41,841 nucleotides of DNA, taken from NCBI GenBank assembly GCA_002212725.1, contig MTCR01000062.1, forward strand, positions 1 to 41,841. Reading direction: 5' to 3'. The translations under genes were made by a program, and so were the position numbers. Of this stretch, positions 7,722-15,593 are shown piece after piece (within the stretch, counting starts at the first letter, position 1; the number at the start of each line of letters is the position of its first letter). The notes beneath the pieces were generated by a model. It saw only the letters and a list, made by a program, of their open reading frames with translations, did not search any database and had not been told where the DNA came from. This DNA is from Sphingobacteriales bacterium TSM_CSM. Lineage in GTDB: Bacteria > Bacteroidota > Bacteroidia > Chitinophagales > UBA2359.

Positions 7722-9434
7722 TTATGCCTGCCCCGACATTCGGGACAATACAATTTGGGTAATAATTTGTTCTTGTTCCTGTGCCAGTTGCAGCATTTGC
7801 AGGGCGGCGGTTGTTTTTTCGTTGGCAAAAGAGCGGTCTTGCAGGTCTTTTGCATTGGTCAGCACGTTGAGGCAGGCACCCTTAACGGCTGCCAAAGCAC
7901 AGGCAGCGCCCACACCGGCATCTGAAACCGAATTAGGGTTTCCTTCCTGCGCCATAGCTTTAATTACCTCCATGCTTTGCAAGGCAAGTTGCATTACGCG
8001 GAAAGGGGTTTGGGCAGCGTATTGAGTGGCCAGTTCAATGGCTTGGGTACGGGCGGCTTTTTCGGCATCGGTTTGTTTGGGCAGCCGTACAGCATCAATA
8101 ATGCCGTTAAAGGCGCGGGTATCTTCATCTACCATAAACAAAAGTTGCTCTTTAAGTACCTGCCCTTTTTCGGCCCAGTCAGAAAATTCTTCCCACCGCT
8201 CATCCCAGCCGCGCTTGTGCGAGGAAAGATTGGCTACCATGGTTGCCAGTGAAGCGCCCAATGCACCCACGTATGCCGCCACAGAGCCACCACCCGGCGC
8301 CGGTGATTCAGAAGCGGTTTCGTTGCTAAATGCCTTCAGCGACAAATTTACCAGCGGTGCAGGGTTGTTTTCCAGGTCTTCCAGCACGTATTCAATAATT
8401 TTTTTGCGCGGGTCAAAAGGGGCAAGGTCGTGCAGTCCCAGCGATTTAACGGCAATTTTTACCAGTTCCTCTTCCGGCACTCCTACCGACCGCTGTTGTT
8501 TGCGCAAGAAGTATTTACCGGCATCGAGCATGGCTTTCAGCGGCACCAGCCCTACAATTTCGGAGCCGGTAACCCGTATGCCCCGCTCCTGGGCGCTTTG
8601 GCAAACCTCTTCAAAAGCCTCATGAACGGGCGTTATGCTTATGTTGGTAAGGTTCATGGAAATTTGGGCAATGCCATACTCCTCAATATACCAACCAATG
8701 GCTTTTACCGATTTGAGCGCTCCCGGCCGGCGCAGGGGTTCACCGTTTTCATTGCGCAGAATTTCGCCGGTAATGGGGTTGCCTTTGCGCAGCACGCGGC
8801 CGGCTTCGCGCACATCAAAGGCTATGGCGTTGGCACGACGCACCGAGGTGGTATTGAGGTTTATGTTGTAAGCCACCAGAAAATCGCGGGCGCCTATGGC
8901 TATGGCGCCGGTTTTGGCTACCAGCGGGGTATATTGTGCAGGGCCAAAATCGGGTATCCAATCGGGGTGTGCCAGTTTTTCGGGCAGGCCTTCATATTCG
9001 CCGGCTCTTACGGCGGCCAGGTTTTTTCTATCGGGTTTAAGGGCTGCCGACTCATACAAATAGACCGGAATTTGTAATGCTGTGCCAACTTTTTGTGCCA
9101 GTATTCGGGCATAATGGGCGGTTTCTTCCATGGTAATACCGGATACAGGAATGAACGGACACACATCGGTAGCACCAAAACGGGGATGCTCGCCTTTGTG
9201 TTTGCTCATGTCAATAATTTCCGATGCTTTTTGAATTGCCAGAAAAGCCGCCTCCACTACCGCTTCGGGAGTGCCGACAAAGGTTACCACGGTTCGGTTG
9301 GTAGCTTTTCCGGGGTCAACATCGAGCAGTTTTACCCCCTCTACACTTTCAATCTGGTCGGTAATTTGTTTTATTACCTGCATATTTTGCCCTTCCGAAA
9401 AATTGGGCACACATTCAATGAGTTGCTTGTTCAT
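7722..9434 (-). CDS. ftcD: Glutamate formimidoyltransferase / formimidoyltetrahydrofolate cyclodeaminase (fused)
   Basis: A 570-residue bifunctional enzyme of the last steps of histidine degradation. It moves the formimino group of N-formimino-L-glutamate to tetrahydrofolate and then releases ammonia to give methenyl-tetrahydrofolate. The transferase part (about 1-330) starts with LIECVPNFSEGQ and holds the catalytic-His region KGEHPRFGATDVCPFIPV (H83, equivalent to H82 of mammalian FTCD). The cyclodeaminase part (about 365-570) contains ESPAPGGGSVAAYVGALGAS and NPNSVSDAGVGAACALA. Length and order match mammalian FTCD. No other hut gene is visible nearby, so histidine breakdown must be encoded elsewhere. 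It follows hemB by 60 bp on the same strand and may be read through from it. Confidence 0.96.
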   Translation of the reverse strand: MNKQLIECVPNFSEGQNMQVIKQITDQIESVEGVKLLDVDPGKATNRTVVTFVGTPEAVVEAAFLAIQKASEIIDMSKHKGEHPRFGATDVCPFIPVSGITMEETAHYARILAQKVGTALQIPVYLYESAALKPDRKNLAAVRAGEYEGLPEKLAHPDWIPDFGPAQYTPLVAKTGAIAIGARDFLVAYNINLNTTSVRRANAIAFDVREAGRVLRKGNPITGEILRNENGEPLRRPGALKSVKAIGWYIEEYGIAQISMNLTNISITPVHEAFEEVCQSAQERGIRVTGSEIVGLVPLKAMLDAGKYFLRKQQRSVGVPEEELVKIAVKSLGLHDLAPFDPRKKIIEYVLEDLENNPAPLVNLSLKAFSNETASESPAPGGGSVAAYVGALGASLATMVANLSSHKRGWDERWEEFSDWAEKGQVLKEQLLFMVDEDTRAFNGIIDAVRLPKQTDAEKAARTQAIELATQYAAQTPFRVMQLALQSMEVIKAMAQEGNPNSVSDAGVGAACALAAVKGACLNVLTNAKDLQDRSFANEKTTAALQMLQLAQEQEQIITQIVLSRMSGQA

Positions 9435-9494
9435 TTTGTATGTTACTTATATGGAAAAGAATAACAAAATTGATTAATGGCAATGTTGTATGGG

Positions 9495-10469
9495 CTACAG
9501 CCAGCCGTTTTGCAGTATATCTTTGGCGTGGTAGGTAATAATAATGCCGGCGCCGGCGCGGGCAAAGGCAGTCATGTTTTCCATAACAATTTTTGGTTCG
9601 TCAACCAGTTGGGCCTGTGCGGCAGCCTTTACCATGCTATATTCGCCCGAAACGTTGTAGCAGGCAACGGGCAGGTTGGTATGCTGTATAAGCTGTTGAA
9701 TAATATCGAGGTAGGCCAGTGCGGGTTTTACCATCAACACATCGGCGCCTTCGTGTTCGTCGAGCAGGGCTTCGCGCAGGCTTTCCCGGGCATTGCGAAA
9801 ATCCATTTGGTAGCCCTTTCTGTCGCCCGATTGCGGCGAGGAGTCGGCTGCTTCGCGAAAGGGGCCGTAGTAGGCCGATGCATATTTAATGGCATACGAC
9901 ATGATGGCGGTGTTGGAGAAGCCGTTTTCGTCGAGGGTATTTCTGATATACCCGATGCGCCCGTCCATCATATCCGAAGGCGCTACCATATCGGCGCCTG
10001 CTTCGGCATGGGTAAGCGCCATTTGCGAGAGGATGTCCACGCTTTCATCGTTAAGTACCCGGTTGCCGGCCAGTACGCCGCAGTGTCCGTGTGAGGTGTA
10101 GGCACACACACACACATCGGTAATAAGGTAAAGGTCGTTGGCAAATTCGGCTTTAAGGCGGCGCAGGGCGGTAGGAACCGAGCTGTTGTGGTCGTGGCTG
10201 CTAATCGCCATTTCCGATTTTGGGTCGCCGGTGCCAAAAATGAGCAGTTTGTTAATGCCCAGTTTCAGCCAATGTTCGGCATGTCGCACCAGTTCATCGG
10301 GCGAAAAATGGTAAACGCCGGGCATGGCCTGAATAGGATGTTGAATGCCCGAACCTTTACATACAAAACAAGGGTACACCAACATGTCGGCCGAAAGGCG
10401 GGTTTCGGCTACCATATTTCGCACAATGGCATTGGTTCTGAGGCGGCGGGGTCGGTAAGGCAGGTTCAT
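9495..10469 (-). CDS. hemB: Porphobilinogen synthase (delta-aminolevulinic acid dehydratase)
   Basis: HemB condenses two molecules of 5-aminolevulinate to porphobilinogen, the first pyrrole of heme and other tetrapyrroles. The 324-residue length is standard. The zinc-binding cysteines are present in DVCVCAYTSHGHCG (C120, C122, C130), marking a zinc-dependent type. The two active-site lysines are in SYAIKYASAYYGPFR (K195) and VLMVKPA (K248, Schiff base). YGPFREAADS, GDRKGYQMD and YNVSGEYSM are further signatures. ATG at 10469-10467 lies 30 bp after the thioesterase stop codon, so the two are probably one transcript (thioesterase, hemB and possibly ftcD). Confidence 0.97.
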   Translation of the reverse strand: MNLPYRPRRLRTNAIVRNMVAETRLSADMLVYPCFVCKGSGIQHPIQAMPGVYHFSPDELVRHAEHWLKLGINKLLIFGTGDPKSEMAISSHDHNSSVPTALRRLKAEFANDLYLITDVCVCAYTSHGHCGVLAGNRVLNDESVDILSQMALTHAEAGADMVAPSDMMDGRIGYIRNTLDENGFSNTAIMSYAIKYASAYYGPFREAADSSPQSGDRKGYQMDFRNARESLREALLDEHEGADVLMVKPALAYLDIIQQLIQHTNLPVACYNVSGEYSMVKAAAQAQLVDEPKIVMENMTAFARAGAGIIITYHAKDILQNGWL

Positions 10470-10499
10470 GTTATTAGTTGCGGGTGGTTTGGTTTATTT

Positions 10500-10925
10500 T
10501 CATACAACAATCATGGTGGCGGTGGCTTTGGCAAAAACTTTTTTTTGGTTGTTTACCCAGCCAAACACCTCACTTTCGCAAAAGTGCAGTTTAGCGCCCG
10601 GTTTGTCAACGCGGCCATGAGCAAACAACACATCGGCAATGGCAGGCCGGTAATATACCACCTTTATTTCAGCAGTAACCACATGCAGTTCGGGGGCAAT
10701 AAGGGTAAAGGCGGCAAAACCGGCAACGGTATCGCACAGGGTAGTCATAATGCCGCCATGCGCATAACCGTTTTGCTGCCGGTGGTGATTTTGCAAAACA
10801 AGTTGCCCCTCTACCACACCGGGCGCCACTTTGGTAACTTCAAAACCTATAAAGTGCATAAAATGATTTTGCCGCATCATTTTAGCCACTTTTTCTGCCA
10901 CAAAAGGGTCATCTAATTCAAACAT
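10500..10925 (-). CDS. PaaI-family hotdog-fold thioesterase
   Basis: A 141-residue hotdog-fold protein, predicted to hydrolyse acyl-CoA thioesters in the cytosol. The signature is HHRQQNGYAHGGIMTTLCDT (about 47-66): AHGG followed by an acidic residue (D65) on the hotdog helix is the PaaI/4HBT active-site pattern. VVYYRPAIADVLFAHGRV forms the following central strands. ATG at 10925-10923 gives a normal short N-terminal helix; internal methionines at 16 and 17 are less likely starts. A TACTTTTG box ends four bases before this ATG, which would put the transcription start at the start codon itself. It precedes hemB by 30 bp. The substrate cannot be deduced. Confidence 0.9.
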   Translation of the reverse strand: MFELDDPFVAEKVAKMMRQNHFMHFIGFEVTKVAPGVVEGQLVLQNHHRQQNGYAHGGIMTTLCDTVAGFAAFTLIAPELHVVTAEIKVVYYRPAIADVLFAHGRVDKPGAKLHFCESEVFGWVNNQKKVFAKATATMIVV

Positions 10926-10929
10926 AGCA

Positions 10930-10937
10930 CAAAAGTA
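10930..10937 (-). promoter_or_regulatory. -7 element (TACTTTTG) directly before the thioesterase start codon
   Basis: TACTTTTG on the minus strand matches TAnnTTTG. It ends four bases before the ATG at 10925, implying a leaderless transcript if it is used. A TTTTG lies about 24 bases further upstream, a slightly long spacer. If the ATG were not the true start, the downstream methionines 16/17 would give a leader of about 45 bases. Confidence 0.4.
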
Positions 10938-11046
10938 GGGTCATTTTGTTTGTAAAAAGCGCAAAACAAAATATTTTCGCACCAAGTTTACAATTTGGTT
11001 GCAAAAAAATACTATTATTGCCCCTGTTTAACACAAAGCTCTATCT

Positions 11047-11625
11047 ATGAACACACTTCGACTGGTATTGAACCTCGTGCTGATTGTGGTAATTGCCCTG
11101 CTGGCTTACCTGTTAATTGCCTCCATACAGGAGCCTATTACTTTTCAGAAAGAAAAAGCCAAGCGTAATGCGGCGGCAATTGAACGCTTAAAACAAATAA
11201 GAGGCGCGCAGTTGGCCTTTAAAGGCAAGTACAACCGCTATTGCGGCAATTTTGACTCATTGGTAAACATGGTAAAAACCGATAGCTTTGAGGTAATTAA
11301 AGTTATTGGCGACCCGAACGACTCTACAGTAGTGGTTAAAAAAGAAGTATCGAAAAAAGCAATGATAGATTCATTGTTTGCCGGTAATGTTAAAGCTGCC
11401 GAAGAAATGCCCATTGTACCCTTTGGTAAAAACAATGAGCGGTTTAGCATACAGGCTACAAAAATTACCAAAAGCAACACCGAAATTCCGGCTTTTGAGG
11501 TTTCGGCGCCGTTAAAGGTAATTTACTCGGGTTTGCCCGCAAAATACTATGCCGACAAATACAATGACAACATGCGGGTGGGTTCTATAACAGACGGAAC
11601 TACCACCGGCAGTTGGGATAAATAA
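11047..11625 (+). CDS. Single-pass membrane protein of unknown function, conserved in Bacteroidota
   Basis: A 192-residue protein with one N-terminal membrane anchor (about 4-26, VLNLVLIVVIALLAYLLIAS) and a soluble domain that would face the periplasm. The segment EPITFQKEKAKRNAAAIERL (29-48) followed by LKQIRGAQLAFKGKYNRYCG gives a helical stalk like that of a pseudopilin-type or coiled domain. VIKVIGDPNDSTVV and VPFGKNNERF follow. I recall similar unnamed proteins in many Bacteroidota, but no function is known to me. It diverges from the thioesterase gene across a 121-bp spacer and is followed by a strong hairpin, then DUF3822. Confidence 0.85.
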   Translation: MNTLRLVLNLVLIVVIALLAYLLIASIQEPITFQKEKAKRNAAAIERLKQIRGAQLAFKGKYNRYCGNFDSLVNMVKTDSFEVIKVIGDPNDSTVVVKKEVSKKAMIDSLFAGNVKAAEEMPIVPFGKNNERFSIQATKITKSNTEIPAFEVSAPLKVIYSGLPAKYYADKYNDNMRVGSITDGTTTGSWDK

Positions 11626-11654
11626 CGGCAGTGTTGTTTTGTAGCCGCAAACAA

Positions 11655-11686
11655 ATGCGCAACAAGGCACAGGCCTTGTTGCGTAT
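11655..11686 (+). terminator. Strong hairpin after the one-TM protein gene
   Basis: GCAACAAGGC (11659-11668) pairs perfectly with GCCTTGTTGC (11673-11682) across a four-base loop. Three or four further pairs, including one wobble, extend the stem to about 14 bp. It lies 30 bp after a stop codon. No U-tract follows, so factor-assisted termination or an mRNA-end stabilising role are equally possible. Confidence 0.5.
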
Positions 11687-11744
11687 GTCTATTTGCCAGA
11701 GTTGCGCTGCCTCACATTTGTTAACCCTAAAATGAACCCCTCCC

Positions 11745-12605
11745 TTGTCGAACGATTTAAACAACATACAGGTTAACCACCAGATAAAAGCAAAGCATTT
11801 TGTGCATAACGGCGCCGATAACCAACATCTTGCCGTTTATGTAGGGTACGACGAATTGTCTTTTACCATTGCGTCTGACGCCGGCAACACGGTGCAGTAC
11901 ATGAAATCTTACCGGCTTAAAGATGCCTTTAATTATTTTGCCTACAAAATGATGCTTACTGACCTGCTGGAGCAGGAAGACCTGTTTAAAAACAAGTACG
12001 CCAAAATCAGCATCGGGTTAAATGCTGCCAACTATACTTTAGTTCCGAACAAGTATTTTGACCTTAGCAGTGCTGAAAAGTACTATGACTTTAATTTTCC
12101 GAACGATGGCAACGGTAAAATTATGGCCAACCTGGTAGAAGGGCACAACTGTTTTGTGGTTTTTGCCATAGACTTTCAACTGCTTGATGCCTTTACCGAA
12201 ATATTTGACCAGTTTACCCTGCAACATGCCGTTAGCTACCTGCTGCCGGCATTGCCCCAGCCGCCACCCGAAGAAAAGCGCCTGTATGCCAGTGTACAAA
12301 AAAACCACCTCGATTTGGTTTGTTTGCAGGGTAGCCGCCTTTTGTACTGCAACTCATTTGCCTGTAATACCCCGGCCGATTTTTTATACCACCTGCTCAA
12401 TGTTGCCAAACACAGCGGATTAGATGCGGTAAAAGACAGTTTTGTGCTGTTGGGCGATATAGCCGGCGACCAACCTGCTTATCAGCTTTGTAAAAAATAC
12501 CTGCCCAATATTGCCTTTGGCGGCAGACCCGAAGGTAAAAACTATTGTACCGAACTGGATATTATTGCCCGCCACCAGCATTATAACCTGTATTGCATCG
12601 GGTAA
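11745..12605 (+). CDS. DUF3822 family protein
   Basis: A 286-residue cytosolic protein of the Bacteroidota-specific DUF3822 family. The typical opening LAVYVGYDELSFTI (about 29-42) is followed by FAYKMMLTDLLEQEDLFKNK (about 65-84) and a second half beginning KRLYASVQKNHLDLVCLQGS. I recall members being compared to actin-like ATPase (PilM-like) folds, but no ATP-binding loop is obvious here. It precedes rsmD and coaD, the order common in the phylum. Start choice is unusual: the only codon that fits is TTG at 11745, because an in-frame TGA lies at 11733. An ATG at 11732 is in another frame and opens only 14 codons. Confidence 0.88.
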   Translation: MSNDLNNIQVNHQIKAKHFVHNGADNQHLAVYVGYDELSFTIASDAGNTVQYMKSYRLKDAFNYFAYKMMLTDLLEQEDLFKNKYAKISIGLNAANYTLVPNKYFDLSSAEKYYDFNFPNDGNGKIMANLVEGHNCFVVFAIDFQLLDAFTEIFDQFTLQHAVSYLLPALPQPPPEEKRLYASVQKNHLDLVCLQGSRLLYCNSFACNTPADFLYHLLNVAKHSGLDAVKDSFVLLGDIAGDQPAYQLCKKYLPNIAFGGRPEGKNYCTELDIIARHQHYNLYCIG

Positions 12606-12616
12606 TAAAATACAGC

Positions 12617-12667
12617 GCCGGCAAGAAAGGCTATGCCTGCCTGCAACAACTTTTGCTGCTTGCCGGC
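12617..12667 (+). terminator. Possible stem-loop between DUF3822 and rsmD
   Basis: GCCGGCAAG (12617-12625) and CTTGCCGGC (12659-12667) are perfect inverse complements separated by 33 bases. Further GC-rich complementary segments follow up to about 12702. It lacks a U-tract. It could be a weak terminator, a processing site or simply a structured spacer. Confidence 0.3.
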
Positions 12668-12722
12668 AGCCGGGGCTTGCGGCGCTCCTGCTTACTGCCG
12701 GCTAACTTAAAACCGTTTTATT

Positions 12723-13268
12723 ATGCGCATTATTGGAGGTAAATACAGCGGACACCGTTTTTACCCGCCTCAAAAAATACCGGCGCGACCCACTACCGAT
12801 ATTGCCAAAGAGGGCTTGTTTAATATACTGCAAAACAATTTTGAGTTTGAAAACATGAAAGCCCTTGACCTTTTTGGCGGAACGGGAAGCATTAGCTACG
12901 AACTTGCCTCGCGCGGCTGCCCCAATATTACTACCGTGGAAATTGACAGCCAAAGTGCCCGGTTCATAAGCCAAACCGCCGCCGCATTTCATTTTGGAAT
13001 TAAGGTGGTTAAAGCCGATGTGTTTAAGTTTATTGAAACCTGTACCGAACAATATCTGCTTATTTTTGCCGGCCCGCCTTACCCCCTCAAAAACATACCC
13101 CAACTACCCGAACTCATTTTTAAATACAGGCTGCTGTTGCCAGACGGCTGGTTTGTGCTGGAACACAACCCGCAACATCATTTTGAAAAACACCCCTGTT
13201 TTTTGCGGCAGCGCAATTATGGAACCACCATTTTCAGTATCTTCGGGGCCAATTTACCCACTGATTGA
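12723..13268 (+). CDS. rsmD: RsmD-family 16S rRNA (guanine966-N2)-methyltransferase homologue, atypical motif IV
   Basis: RsmD methylates G966 of 16S rRNA using S-adenosylmethionine. The 181-residue protein opens with MRIIGGKYSGHRF and has PTTDIAKEGLFNIL (about 23-36), the SAM-binding ALDLFGGTGSISYELASRG (about 47-65) and the VEID acidic strand end. At the catalytic motif IV, where the family has D/N-P-P-Y, this protein has G117-P-P-Y (GGC at 13071-13073, one base from GAC). The rest of the motif environment (LLIFA..PYPL) is intact. The acidic side chain that would position the target amine is therefore absent, so the enzyme may be inactive or the base may be wrong. It is placed three bases before coaD, a conserved pairing. 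Confidence 0.92.
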   Translation: MRIIGGKYSGHRFYPPQKIPARPTTDIAKEGLFNILQNNFEFENMKALDLFGGTGSISYELASRGCPNITTVEIDSQSARFISQTAAAFHFGIKVVKADVFKFIETCTEQYLLIFAGPPYPLKNIPQLPELIFKYRLLLPDGWFVLEHNPQHHFEKHPCFLRQRNYGTTIFSIFGANLPTD

Positions 13269-13271
13269 AAT

Positions 13272-13745
13272 ATGGAAAAAATAGCAGTATTTCCCGGCTC
13301 TTTCGACCCCATAACCATAGGACATACCGATATTATTACCCGCGCCCTGCCGCTTTTTGACAAAATAGTGGTGGCAATTGGTATTAACTCCCAAAAAAAA
13401 TACCTCTTCAGCTTAGAAGAAAGGTTGCAGTTTATACAACAAACCTTTGAAGCGCAACCCAAAGTAACCACTGCTGCCTACGAAGGGTTAACCATAGCCT
13501 TTTGCGGGCAAATTAAGGCCAACTATCTGTTGCGGGGGGTGCGTTCTGCACCCGATTTTGAATTTGAGCGCAACATTGCCCAATTAAACCAAACGCTTGC
13601 CCCCGATATTGAAACCGTTCTTTTTATTTGCCGGCCGCAGTACTCTCACATCAGTTCTACCATTGTACGCGAAATTATTGTGCATAAAGGAAATGTAGAA
13701 AGTTTTGTGCCCAAGCCGGTTTTAACCCTTTTGCAAAGCAGGTAA
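13272..13745 (+). CDS. coaD: Pantetheine-phosphate adenylyltransferase
   Basis: CoaD transfers AMP from ATP to 4'-phosphopantetheine, the penultimate step of coenzyme A synthesis. The 157-residue protein carries the nucleotidyltransferase motif PGSFDPITIGHTDII (T15-x-G17-H18), LRGVRSAPDFEFE around residues 92-104, and ISSTIVREI near the C-terminus, all standard. ATG 13272 starts three bases after the rsmD stop codon, so the two genes are translationally linked. No anomaly is seen. Confidence 0.97.
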   Translation: MEKIAVFPGSFDPITIGHTDIITRALPLFDKIVVAIGINSQKKYLFSLEERLQFIQQTFEAQPKVTTAAYEGLTIAFCGQIKANYLLRGVRSAPDFEFERNIAQLNQTLAPDIETVLFICRPQYSHISSTIVREIIVHKGNVESFVPKPVLTLLQSR

Positions 13746-13813
13746 AACCCTGTTATGCTTTGCCGCATCATTACAGCGGCAGTAACTCCTGAACCATTTA
13801 ACACTTTCTGTGC

Positions 13814-14974
13814 ATGATATATTTCGATAATGCCGCCACTACAGCACTCGATGCAGGGGTTTTGGAAACTATGATGCCCTACTTCCAAAATAATTTTGGC
13901 AACCCTTCTTCCATACATGCCCTGGGCCGTAAAAGCCGCGCCGCCATTGAAAAAGCCCGCAAAACAGTGGCAAAGCACTTACAGGCGTCGGTAGGCGAAA
14001 TATTTTTTACATCGGGCGGTACCGAATCAACCAATACCGCACTTTGGGGCGCTGTGCGCAATTTAGGGGTGCAGCATATCATCAGTTCGCCAACAGAACA
14101 TCATTGTGTACTGCACACCATTCAGGCCCTCGAAAAATACCACCACATACAAGCCCATTATTTACCCCTGCTGCCCAACGGGCATGTAAACCTGCAAAGC
14201 CTTAGCGAACTCCTTCCGGCTTTGCCGCGGGGCAAGGTGCTTGTTTCACTTATGCACGCCAACAACGAAATCGGCAACCTGCTGCCATTGCAAACCGTAT
14301 CGGAAATATGTATGCAACACAATGCTTTGTTTCATACCGATACCGTTCAAACTTTCGGGTATTATACCATTGACCTAAGCCGCATGTCTGTTGATTTTCT
14401 TACTGGCTCTGCACATAAATTCCACGGGCCAAAAGGCATCGGCTTTTTATACATTAACCACCGCCACCACATAGACTCTATGTTGCAGGGCGGTTCGCAG
14501 GAGCGAAACATGCGCGCCGGAACCGAAAACCTCTATGGCATAGTGGGTTTGGGCGCTGCAACCGAACTGGCCTACCACAACCTGAACACCGACAGCAGGC
14601 ATATTGCCATGCTGAAACAGTATTTTATGCAGCAAATTAAACAAGCCCTGCCACAGGTTACCTTTAACGGCGACGCCGAAGGGCAATCGCATTACAAAGT
14701 GCTGAACGTAGGATTTCCGCCCGAATTACAGGCCGATTTGCTGCTGCTCAACCTCGATATTGCCGGCATTTGCGCATCAGGGGGCAGCGCGTGCAGTTCG
14801 GGCATAGAGGTGGGTTCGCATGTGTTGCAGGCGCTTGGCGTACATCCACAAAGCGTAAACATCCGGTTTTCGTTTTCAAAATACAATACTCTTGAAGAAA
14901 TCAATACTGTCATAGAAACACTTTGCAATATCTTAAAAGTTGCATCGCCCAAACCGGCATACCCGCCTGCTTAA
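13814..14974 (+). CDS. Cysteine desulfurase (NifS/IscS-like, PLP-dependent)
   Basis: A 386-residue class V aminotransferase-fold enzyme that removes sulfur from cysteine as a persulfide for Fe-S clusters, thio-tRNA or other sulfur uses. Visible residues are the N-terminal YFDNAATT, TSGGTESTN, TEHHCV (H96/H97 stacking on PLP), HTDTVQ (D175), the PLP lysine K202 in GSAHKFHGPKG, RAGTEN, and the catalytic cysteine C327 in ASGGSACSSG. The short SACSSG loop is that of NifS/IscS-type enzymes. It follows coaD by 68 bp. No scaffold protein gene is adjacent, so its specific sulfur acceptor cannot be told; IscS or an MnmA partner role is possible. Confidence 0.95.
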   Translation: MIYFDNAATTALDAGVLETMMPYFQNNFGNPSSIHALGRKSRAAIEKARKTVAKHLQASVGEIFFTSGGTESTNTALWGAVRNLGVQHIISSPTEHHCVLHTIQALEKYHHIQAHYLPLLPNGHVNLQSLSELLPALPRGKVLVSLMHANNEIGNLLPLQTVSEICMQHNALFHTDTVQTFGYYTIDLSRMSVDFLTGSAHKFHGPKGIGFLYINHRHHIDSMLQGGSQERNMRAGTENLYGIVGLGAATELAYHNLNTDSRHIAMLKQYFMQQIKQALPQVTFNGDAEGQSHYKVLNVGFPPELQADLLLLNLDIAGICASGGSACSSGIEVGSHVLQALGVHPQSVNIRFSFSKYNTLEEINTVIETLCNILKVASPKPAYPPA

Positions 14975-15029
14975 ATAAACCACCTTAATTTAAAACCGCT
15001 TTCATGCCGGTAAAGTAAACCCCCTTTTT

Positions 15030-15037
15030 TATCTTTG
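15030..15037 (+). promoter_or_regulatory. Candidate -7 element (TATCTTTG) for the DUF983 gene
   Basis: TATCTTTG matches TAnnTTTG and lies 66 bp before the ATG at 15103. A clear -33 TTG is not seen. Confidence 0.4.
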
Positions 15038-15102
15038 CACCTGCGCAATGCAGCCACCAATTTGCCACAAGCTAAATTTTGTAACACCGCAACAAGAGGC
15101 CA

Positions 15103-15489
15103 ATGTTAAAATTCTTTAAAATACTGAAGTCCGTTATCCTGCTAAGGTGCCCTGCCTGTTTTAAGGGGCATTTGTTTAAAAATCCCCACCTCTTTAACCT
15201 TAAAGAAATTGCCGACATGCCCGCCTGTTGCCCGAATTGCAGGCAGGATTTTGTAGTAGAAACCGAATTTTACTACGGCGCCATGTTTGTAAGCTATGCC
15301 CTAACTGCCCTGCTTATGTTTTTGGTAATGGGTTTAGATATTTTGTTTACCGGTTACCTCTATTTTAAAGAGTTGCTGCTTTATATAGGCCTCTTGCTGC
15401 TTGGCTGGACCTATTGGTTCAGGGTTTCCAGGGCAATTTGGCTGGCATTTTATATTTACTGGTTGCAACCCTACAGCGATAAAAACTAA
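15103..15489 (+). CDS. DUF983 family membrane protein
   Basis: A 128-residue protein with a zinc-ribbon-like N-terminus, LRCPACFKGHLF (about 14-25) and CCPNCRQDF (about 42-50), giving paired CxxC motifs. Two membrane helices follow (about 64-88 and 92-112). The conserved FYYGAMFVSYALT that opens the first helix is the DUF983 hallmark. Function is not established; members are small inner-membrane proteins, sometimes linked to cytochrome oxidase assembly regions. Here the gene is alone between the cysteine desulfurase and the giant surface protein, with its own promoter-like box. Confidence 0.9.
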   Translation: MLKFFKILKSVILLRCPACFKGHLFKNPHLFNLKEIADMPACCPNCRQDFVVETEFYYGAMFVSYALTALLMFLVMGLDILFTGYLYFKELLLYIGLLLLGWTYWFRVSRAIWLAFYIYWLQPYSDKN

Positions 15490-15539
15490 CTAAGCATCAA
15501 AAAACACATACAAACGCCATATTTATCAAGTTTTAAACC

Positions 15540-15547
15540 TATCTTTG
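15540..15547 (+). promoter_or_regulatory. Candidate -7 element (TATCTTTG) for the giant surface protein gene
   Basis: TATCTTTG, identical to the box before the DUF983 gene, lies 46 bp before the ATG at 15594. The -33 region has no good TTG. It suggests that the 9-kb gene is transcribed independently. Confidence 0.45.
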
Positions 15548-15593
15548 TAGCGCTTCTTGAATGTTGAAATTATTGCCGAAAAATTAAAATACA

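Noticed and set aside
7480..7855. Two overlapping minus-strand open frames in the spacer after the GNAT gene
   Set aside because: They have no recognisable protein pattern, and the longer one (7532-7855) runs into the ftcD coding sequence in another frame. The spacer 7444-7721 holds no supported gene.
13761..13781. Six-pair hairpin TGCCGC/GCGGCA between coaD and the cysteine desulfurase
   Set aside because: Short stem, nine-base loop, no U-tract; not distinguishable from chance.
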